A model generated the notes under the pieces. That model had not been told where the DNA came from. It ran no database searches and was given only the letters and a program-made list of their open reading frames with translations. The translations under genes were made by a program, and so were the position numbers. This document shows positions 57,914 to 64,000 of a stretch of 64,000 nt of DNA, piece by piece; the stretch's first letter is position 1, and the number at the start of each line of letters is the position of its first letter. The DNA comes from Laburnicola sp. R22_1 (taxonomy: Eukaryota > Ascomycota > Dothideomycetes > Pleosporales > Didymosphaeriaceae), in contig JACONQ010000003.1 of NCBI GenBank assembly GCA_014281115.1, forward strand, positions 2,108,001-2,172,000. The letters run 5' to 3'.

Positions 57914-58857
57914 CTCTCCTAGAGTTAATCTGTAATGTTATATAATCCTAGGCTAGCTATTTAACTAACTACTATATTACGTAATTAATAATTTCTTTAA
58001 TAATATTTTTTACTATAATAATAATAATAATAATAATTATAATAGTAACTAACCTAACTAGCTTATTACTCTACTATTATAGATTTCTCCTTGTAACTAG
58101 CGAGCTGTATACCGCCCCCTAGAACCTTATCGCCACCGCCTATCTTCCTTATACTCCTGCCGCCGCCTCTTACCCTTACTCTTACTCTTATTACTTATAG
58201 TTCCCCGCCTTAACAGTAGCCTAAATAATTGCTACTCTCTTAATAAGCTTCCTATACTACTACTACGCCTCTAGCGTTTTATATATTATAATAAACTCTT
58301 TCTCCCCTTTGCTCTAGTCCTTACCCTTATAGTCTTTATTACCTTTATTTTTAGTTATATTTTTAAGCTTCTATAGCATAATTTCTACGTTGTGCTATTA
58401 TTGCGTTATAAAGGCTGCGTCTCTTCTGCTAATATCTAGGTACTAAAGGACTACCTTGCACTCTAGAATCTAGAGGCATAAGGCGCGGTAAATTAGCCTA
58501 ACAACATTACTAATAGGGTACTTAAAGATAAGCTCTAAAGGCCCCTCTAATAATCTTTTTAGTCGCATAAGTTCGCTAAATCTCTAGGGATTATTTTTAA
58601 CTTTGCCTAGCTAGTTGTCTATACCCTAACTAAATTTAATAATAGCTATATTGCTATAGGTATTAGACTTAAACATAATATTAGGTGGCTAGAAAGTAGT
58701 TATTATGTTGCTAGATATAATAGATAAAGAGTTAGGTTTAAAAGACATAGTATTATATATTAAAGTAAACATTTAGTGTACTAGGTGTTATTAATATTAT
58801 AAGAGTAGACTTATACACTATACGTATAGTAAACTATAGCTGCGCTATAGCTATTAG
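57914..58857 (+). mobile_element. Retroposon H, long copy C, cut by copia III
   Basis: Orientation opposite to copies A and B. The last recognisable base before copia III falls inside the motif gctatagctattag, which in copy A continues as agattgcaaatg. Best-preserved source of the minus-strand frame: it starts MSFKPNSLSIISSN (about 58755-58710), continues IDNWLGKVKNNP and LLEGPLELIFKYPISN (about 58540-58590), and ends RRRQEYKEDRR (about 58135-58170). This is rich in K/R/Q and plausible as a real protein, though antisense to the end chosen by the insertion evidence. Function unknown. Confidence 0.7.
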
Positions 58858-59021
58858 TGTTAGATTGGATAGGTGATCCGAACAACTATTGTGAGTGGCA
58901 GGAGAGAGATAAAACAGCCCCTATCTAAATAGGGATAGTATGGAGGATTAGCCAAGAACTAAAACAGCGCACAAGCAGACCTCTAGAGGGAGGACACCCT
59001 TAAGAACAACAACAACCAACA
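58858..59021 (+). repeat. 5' LTR of copia III
   Basis: Starts tgttagattggat exactly where H copy C is interrupted, and a CA end (…aaccaaca) occurs at 59021, giving a ~164-bp LTR. The 5' end is well supported by the break in H; the 3' end is a guess. The bases before it are attag, the expected 5-bp duplication, whose partner lies outside the window. Confidence 0.65.
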
Positions 59022-59179
59022 TTACGCATTATTAAGATATGGACTTTATTTATTAATAAACCCTTTAATTTAATAATTAAGAGTCTCACTGCCTCTACCT
59101 TAAACACTAGAATAACTAGAACGCCGATACAACTCGAGCCGAAACGACGCAACGTCGCACAGAACGATTAAAATCCATT

Positions 59180-60440
59180 AAGATATTAACTATCCCAAAT
59201 CGCGACCCCACAGTAATCCTTATAGACTATACCTAGTAGATTAAGTGGATCGCACAACTAGAGTCGAAGTGTGTGTTGTTAAACGTCTGGTTAAAAATCA
59301 ACCCCAAATAGATAGCCTAGCCACTCGCCAAATCTATTGCCCTAATTAGGCCCTTAATAGTTGGCTATTAAGTAGCTACAGCGGCGATAAACTAACATTA
59401 AACCTAATACCGAGCGAATTACGGGCAGCACACAGTGATACCCCCATTTGTACTGGCTCGACTATCTAACCTCTCGAACGCTGGTGAGACCTTATATAAA
59501 GAAGATATAGACAACTTTAAGTCTATTTTTAAAGAATACAAGGTCCTTAATTAGAAATATTAATAAGAACAAACTCACTTCTCTTAGGTTACTAACTTTA
59601 TTTAGACAATAATATTCTTACACCTATTCACTAACTCCTGCAAGCCGTCCTAACTATATTAAAGCTAGATAATTAAACTCGCCGCTGCTATAGGCGTGAG
59701 ATTAGAGGACGAGCTTAACAAAGCAAGGGAACGATACTAAGTAGCCCTTAAACTAATAAGGACAACAGCCTATTAGGACACCTGGCTTACTAAAGTGGAC
59801 CATGCGGTTACAGAAGCCAAAGCGACTAGTGTACCTAACTGCCTAAACAATTAATTTATTAAGAACAACTTTGTGAAAGCTATAGCAAAGAATTTCTAAG
59901 GATGGACAATCTTATTTATGGAAAACGGGCTCCCAGATTCTATAGTAATAGCCACTAACATATTCCTATAATTTAGAAAACAAGCCAACCTACTATACCC
60001 AGCTAAGAGCAAATCGTCCAGAGCAGCCTTCGCAGCTAAAGGACTAACCCTCGCTAGAGAAGAAGCTAATAATAATGCTAATACTAAACTAACCCGCAGA
60101 AGAGGTTGCAACTAATGTTAAAAGTGTAGTTATCGCAATAGTAATACAATTAACTATACAACATAGAAGTGTAAGGCTTATAATAGACTATATAATCTTA
60201 ATAAGTATTGGTATGTAATGCTAGAGACAGCGCTTCTAAATTAGAGAGTCTGAGACTGCGTTAAGAGAATGGCTTAAGAAAGAATTAGTAATAATACTAA
60301 ACTTTAGGAGGAAATACGCTTAGCGAAAAGGCTATAATTAAAGACTCTAGCTCTTAAGAAGTTGCACTTAGCGACTCTAACGATAGAAGCTCCCATAGAA
60401 GAGTAACTATATGGAAGGCAAATTGGAGAGGTTAATATTG
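59180..60440 (+). pseudogene. Copia III gag
   Basis: Gag reading on plus. Segments include YKEDIDNFKSIFKEYKVLN (about 59495-59552), GVRLEDELNKARERYWVALK (about 59694-59753) and FMENGLPDSIVIATNIFLWF (about 59918-59975), then a basic RRRGCNWC...WKCK cluster (about 60097-60170) with Cys residues spaced like a degenerate zinc knuckle. Stops are mostly TAG. The 71-codon minus frame at 59896-60111 is its shadow. Confidence 0.7.
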
Positions 60441-60479
60441 CGATAGCCGCCGCCTCTTTTATAACGAAACAGTTAAGGT

Positions 60480-60940
60480 ACCCACTTAAACAATCCTTTA
60501 TCCTTAACTTAGGGACAACGTGCTATATAGTAAATAATATTAGACAATTTACAAACACTTAGCCACCCACACTAGGAGATTTCTTATAGGCAGAAAACTT
60601 ACGCGTATAGATTATAGCATATAGCTTACTATATATAAGAGTGAAGACTGCAGGCTTAACACGCTGCCTTTACCTTAGAGATATGGCCTTCTGCTTAGAC
60701 CTATACTATAATCTTGTCTTATGTAGAGTACTCTAATAACAAGGCCTATAGTGGGATACTAAGTCAAACCCTACCGTACTACGCCGGTACAATAATAGTG
60801 CTGTTGCGTTCCTTAAAGAACAATATAGACAATGGGTTGTTGAGTACGACAATGGGTTGTTGAGTACAACAATGTCTCTAAGCCAAAATCAATCTTTGCA
60901 ACAACCAAAGCACGCACAATTAAGTCGCGACAATAAGTAA
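60480..60940 (+). pseudogene. Copia III protease region
   Basis: LNLGTTCYIVNNIRQFTN (about 60500-60553) corresponds to the copia protease active site (DSGAT..H). The catalytic Asp is Asn and His is Tyr, so it is dead. A 20-bp tandem duplication (gacaatgggttgttgagtac, 60828-60847 and 60848-60867) lies just downstream. It shifts the frame between protease and pre-integrase, and neither copia I nor II shows it. Confidence 0.72.
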
Positions 60941-60947
60941 GTGGTGA

Positions 60948-61730
60948 GATGTGGCACAAACGACTAGGACACCTAGGACCTCAGGCACTTAAGTACCTCG
61001 TGCATCACTCTAAGGGGGTGAAGATTATTAGCATTCCTACTGTTAAGTGCGACGCATGTGGAAGATTAAAGTCTAAGCGATAGATAAGAAGAACGCCCCA
61101 AACAATCCTAGAAGGTTTAGGAGAGCGAATAGCCCTAGACTTTTATAATTACAAAGAAGGGAGTAATATAAAGGAGAAGAGCCAAATGCTAATTATGTGT
61201 AGAGTTACTAGTATGCTATGGGATTTCTATTTTAAAGACAACTAACCTGCCAGATTAATTATTAAAACCATTTAAATATTTATTACATTTATAAAGAACT
61301 AATTTGGGATTATAGTCAAAGTTATTAAGACTAATAATAAGACATTTCGCTTAGCCAAAGTCTAGAGGTGGAGGAACGAGCAAGGTATAGCAGTCGAGTC
61401 CTTAGCACCTAATACCCAAGCCCAAAACAACAGAGCTAAACACTTAGAAGGTGTAGTAAAGGAGAAAGCTCGTGCAATGCGCCTTAACGCGAATCTATTA
61501 TGGGAAGTATGGCCTAAAGTAACTTATATCGCTGTATACCTATATAATTAAATACCTAAGTATTCGAATCGCTGGAAGACGCCCTATAAAGCGTTCTTTA
61601 CCGCTGTCGCCTTTTAAAATAGGATAGTTACGTCCCCACGCAAACTAAACCAATCCTATCTATAAGCATATGGTTGCAAGGCCTTTACTATAATGGATAA
61701 TATAAAGCGTGGCAAAGAACGTCTATAAAG
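60948..61730 (+). pseudogene. Copia III pre-integrase and integrase
   Basis: MWHKRLGHLGPQALKYL (about 60949-61000) is the intact pre-integrase HHCC start; CDACGRLKSKR (61048-61080) gives the CX2C pair. The integrase core has its first Asp in IALDFYNYKEG (about 61120-61160), its second in VIKTNNKTF (about 61320-61350; Asp now Asn), and the third acidic residue in AVESLAPNTQAQNNRAKH (about 61390-61445), followed by EKARAMRLNANLLWE. Then VYLYNWIPKYSNRWKTPYKA, as in fungal copia. This enzyme would insert the cDNA and make 5-bp duplications. Confidence 0.85.
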
Positions 61731-61734
61731 ACTT

Positions 61735-62580
61735 AACTCAAAGGCATAAATTAGATAGTTAGTGGGTTATGTTTCCTTAAACATCTTTAGGATATGGATA
61801 CTATTAATAGGCAAGATTATTAGCATCTGCAATATAGTGTTTAATAAATATAGCATCTTTAATAGAGATATAAAACACATTATAGACAATCTTATATATA
61901 GTACTCTTAAAGAAATTGCAACTTGGATTAGAATAATAGAGCTACCGCCTTCACTATTATAACAGAACGATGCTATAAGCAGGTTCTATAAGAATAAAGC
62001 GACGAACGACTCTTCTTCTAAGCAAGTGGGGACACCCTAGTACGACGAGCGCGGGAGGAAGGTTATACCCTACCCGACGCCGCCAAGTACACCATCACTA
62101 GCAGCCTTATTAGCGCAACTAATGAGCTTAGATAGATATAAGCAGTGCCCTAACTTACTGCCTAGCGCTAGAGATAATTAGGAGCTAAATCTAGCCCTGC
62201 CTTGCCCTAGAGAAATACAGCCTATTAAGAGAGCCCTCCTGCGTAAAGAGGAAGGAAAGCTGGTTAATCTCTAGTTGCCCCTCTTTTACAATCTAGATAG
62301 ACTCTAATCTTTACTTAGTTCCTTACTTAGTAAAGTAAAAGCCACTATACTATAGGCCGTAGTCTTTATAGCTAATATTAAAGCAGGTTATGTTTGTAAA
62401 GTAGAGAGGAAGAAACTAAATAATATAAGTATTAAACGCATAATAATAAAAGGCTATTAGCCTTATTATAGCGAACTGTCACTAGCACCTCCTCTAAACG
62501 GGCTTAAGCCTATGCACTCACTCTATATACTCTTTAAAAAAGCTAAGAAAGAATACCTTAATAGCTATAAACAACCAAAG
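61735..62580 (+). pseudogene. Copia III integrase C-terminus and linker (open frame 61762-61962)
   Basis: LVGYVSLNIFRIWILLIGKI (about 61755-61815) is the conserved copia GYD..NIFRIW block. The 66-codon open frame 61762-61962 here is real copia coding sequence rather than a separate gene. The linker to about 62560 is Pro/Ser-rich, including TPPSTPSLAALLAQLMSL (about 62080-62135). Confidence 0.78.
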
Positions 62581-62584
62581 TTAT

Positions 62585-63450
62585 AGACTAAGGTGCCTAC
62601 TATTTAGACAAGATAAGAAGGGATCTAGATACTAGATTTAATGTGGGTATACACCTATAAGCTCGATTAGCACTACTACTTTTAGAAGTGTAAGGCAAGG
62701 CTAGTTGTCTAAGGCAATTAACAGAACAATATTACCGCCTAAGAGACCTATGCCGCCACACTCGCAGGAAGATTATTTAGGATGCTAATGACTATTACTA
62801 CTTAGTTTAACCTAGAGCTAAAGTAGTATAATGTGACTAACGCTTTCGTATATGCATTAATTAATTGTGTTATCTACATACGAATACCACGTAGGTATAT
62901 ATACCTAGACACAATATATTAGCTTTAAAAGGCGCTGTATGGCCTGCGAATCTTACTCTTACTATGACAAAGGGACTTTACCGCCTACCTCACAGAGCTT
63001 GGTTTCTCTATAGTTCTACACGAACTATGTTGCATAGTATAAAAAGGGGTATTTATCTTCTTCTACGTTGATAATATTATTCTCGCGTATTACCTACGAA
63101 ATCGTACACTAGCAGACTAGGTCGTGAAGGATCTCTAGAAGAAATACAGTCTAATAGGAGGAGGGGATTTAAGATAGTTCCTTAGAATAGAGGTAATAAG
63201 AGACTAAATCTAGTAGAAAATATGGCTATCGTAAGCTGTGTATATTAATAAAATCGTCTAACTTGTAACTAATTATGACCTTTGCCATAATATCCTAATG
63301 GCTTAAATAGAGCTTACTGGCCGCATAGACCTCGCAACACATAGAGAGATTAACCTATACTAATATAAAATTGGCTTTCTACTCTTTGTAGCAGTGAATA
63401 TACGCCCTAATATTATATTCGCTATTTTATAACTTGCTCGCTTTTTTACT
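62585..63450 (+). pseudogene. Copia III reverse transcriptase (RVT_2)
   Basis: RVT_2 segments: VYTYKLDWHYYFWKCKARLV (about 62648-62707; family VFKYKLD..G.L.KYKARLV), YAATLAGRLFRMLMTI (about 62752-62800), YNVTNAFVYALINCVIYIRI (about 62830-62888; family VDAVNAFL.A.L.E.VY...P), ALYGLRILLLLW (about 62930-62968) and the active site FFYVDNIILAY (about 63058-63090; YVDD with the second Asp changed to Asn). cDNA synthesis would be abolished by that change. Confidence 0.88.
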
Positions 63451-63469
63451 AATCTAAGCCTAATATATT

Positions 63470-64000
63470 AATAAGTGACTAACTATGTTCTCTTATACCT
63501 ACACTCTACACAAACATACGCCCTAGAGTTTAGAGGAGATAATAGTCTTATTATAGCTAGCGACGCATTGTTTACAGAAAATATAATAAATAGGAAGAGT
63601 TTCTAAGGGTACGCAATTAAACTATTTGGCGGTCTTATCGCCTGGCGAGCTAATAAGCAGGACACAGTTACTACTTTGACAACTAAGGCAGAGCTCCTAG
63701 CACTATCCCAAGTAGCTAAGGAAGCTATGTTTATGCAGATGCTGCTTAACAAACTTTAAGTAACACTAGAAGACCTAGTAATTACTATTCAGTGCGACAA
63801 CAAGCAGACAATTTAGCTGATTAACGAGGAGATCTCTTAGCTAACAACTAAGCTCCGACATATGGATATCCACAATTACTGGCTATAATAGGAGGTAAAA
63901 AGGAAGTTAATTAGAGTAATATATGCCCCCTTGAGTGATATAATTGCTAATAGATTTACTAAGACCCTTCCTATTAGGACCTGGGCCTAGTCCCTAAGTT
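63470..64000 (+). pseudogene. Copia III RNase H, 3' end outside the window
   Basis: IIASDALFTENIINRKSFWG (about 63550-63612; family YADASFADDPVTRRSSQG), LFGGLIAWRANKQDTVTTL (about 63622-63680) and TKAELLALSQVAKEAMFMQM (about 63680-63740) are typical copia RNase H. QCDNKQTIWLINEE (about 63790-63830) and TTKLRHMDIHNYWL (about 63843-63885) mark the last conserved block. The frame runs to the window edge (…TKTLPIRTWA). Confidence 0.88.

Larger units (their letters stand above)
58858..64000 (+). mobile_element. Copia III: youngest element, truncated by window end
   Basis: A Ty1/copia retrotransposon with LTR, gag, protease, integrase, RT and RNase H in copia order. Composition is closer to normal genic DNA and stops are fewer than in copia I and II. 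It has nonetheless taken RIP-type hits (YVDD to YVDN, many TGG/CAG to TAG), so it is inactive. It inserted into H copy C, so it is among the latest events here. Confidence 0.9.

Noticed and set aside
58018..58042. Microsatellite (ATA)n as a possible 3' tail of an element
   Set aside because: It lies inside H copy C and the corresponding stretch exists in copies A and B, so it is internal to the repeat.
59896..60111. 71-codon minus-strand open frame
   Set aside because: Antisense to the copia III gag.
1..64000. A mitochondrial or plasmid origin because of high AT content
   Set aside because: Nuclear transposon families with target duplications and CpA-type mutation fill the window; no mitochondrial genes, rRNA or tRNA were seen.
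1..64000. Subtelomeric location
   Set aside because: No TTAGGG arrays or telomere-linked helicase motifs were seen; an interior AT-rich block or pericentromere is equally possible.

Overview
The window looks like a repeat-only, AT-rich compartment of a filamentous ascomycete (Pezizomycotina) chromosome. Three things point there: fungal-type Ty1/copia and Ty3/gypsy elements, Fot1/pogo DNA transposons with TA target duplications, and the mark of RIP (repeat-induced point mutation). In the RIP mark, CAG, CAA and TGG codons of recognisable proteins have become TAG, TAA or TAG stops, catalytic Asp has become Asn, and zinc-ligand Cys and His have become Tyr. I found no intact host gene, rRNA, tRNA gene or CRISPR array. 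Almost all DNA can be assigned to nested, broken mobile elements. The genus cannot be told from the sequence.

Layout. 1-7.2 kb: a long degenerate repeat (X) next to an LTR, then a minus-strand gypsy pol relic split by two inverted copies of a short retroposon (family G), then a well-preserved solo LTR. 7.2-13 kb: unidentified repeat D, a well-preserved pogo element (P1) and a more mutated one (P2). 13-20 kb: a second minus-strand gypsy pol interrupted by D, by pogo P3 and by a short G insertion. 20-34 kb: repeats D, F, G, H and a SINE-like family S around gypsy fragments, plus an unidentified 1.4-kb coding relic. 34-41 kb: a copia element split by pogo P4 and a D copy; removing both with their target duplications restores the frame. 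41-48 kb: a second copy of X, then G and H insertions in a gypsy gag-pro-RT relic. 48-58 kb: an LTR-type element (L) with a 109-bp tandem repeat, then a second copia relic split by G. 58.9 kb to the end: the youngest element, a nearly complete copia that inserted into an H copy and runs off the window.

The main new observation is mechanistic. Four to five sequence-unrelated, non-LTR, mostly non-coding families (G, H, the SINE-like S, a tRNA-headed insert I, and probably F) carry 10-18 bp target-site duplications. In all but one or two copies the 3' junction is followed by ATA, and the target almost always reads T|ATA. Copies of G and H are truncated at the other end, down to 37 bp. This suggests one shared target-primed reverse-transcription machinery (an unseen LINE) moving several passenger families.
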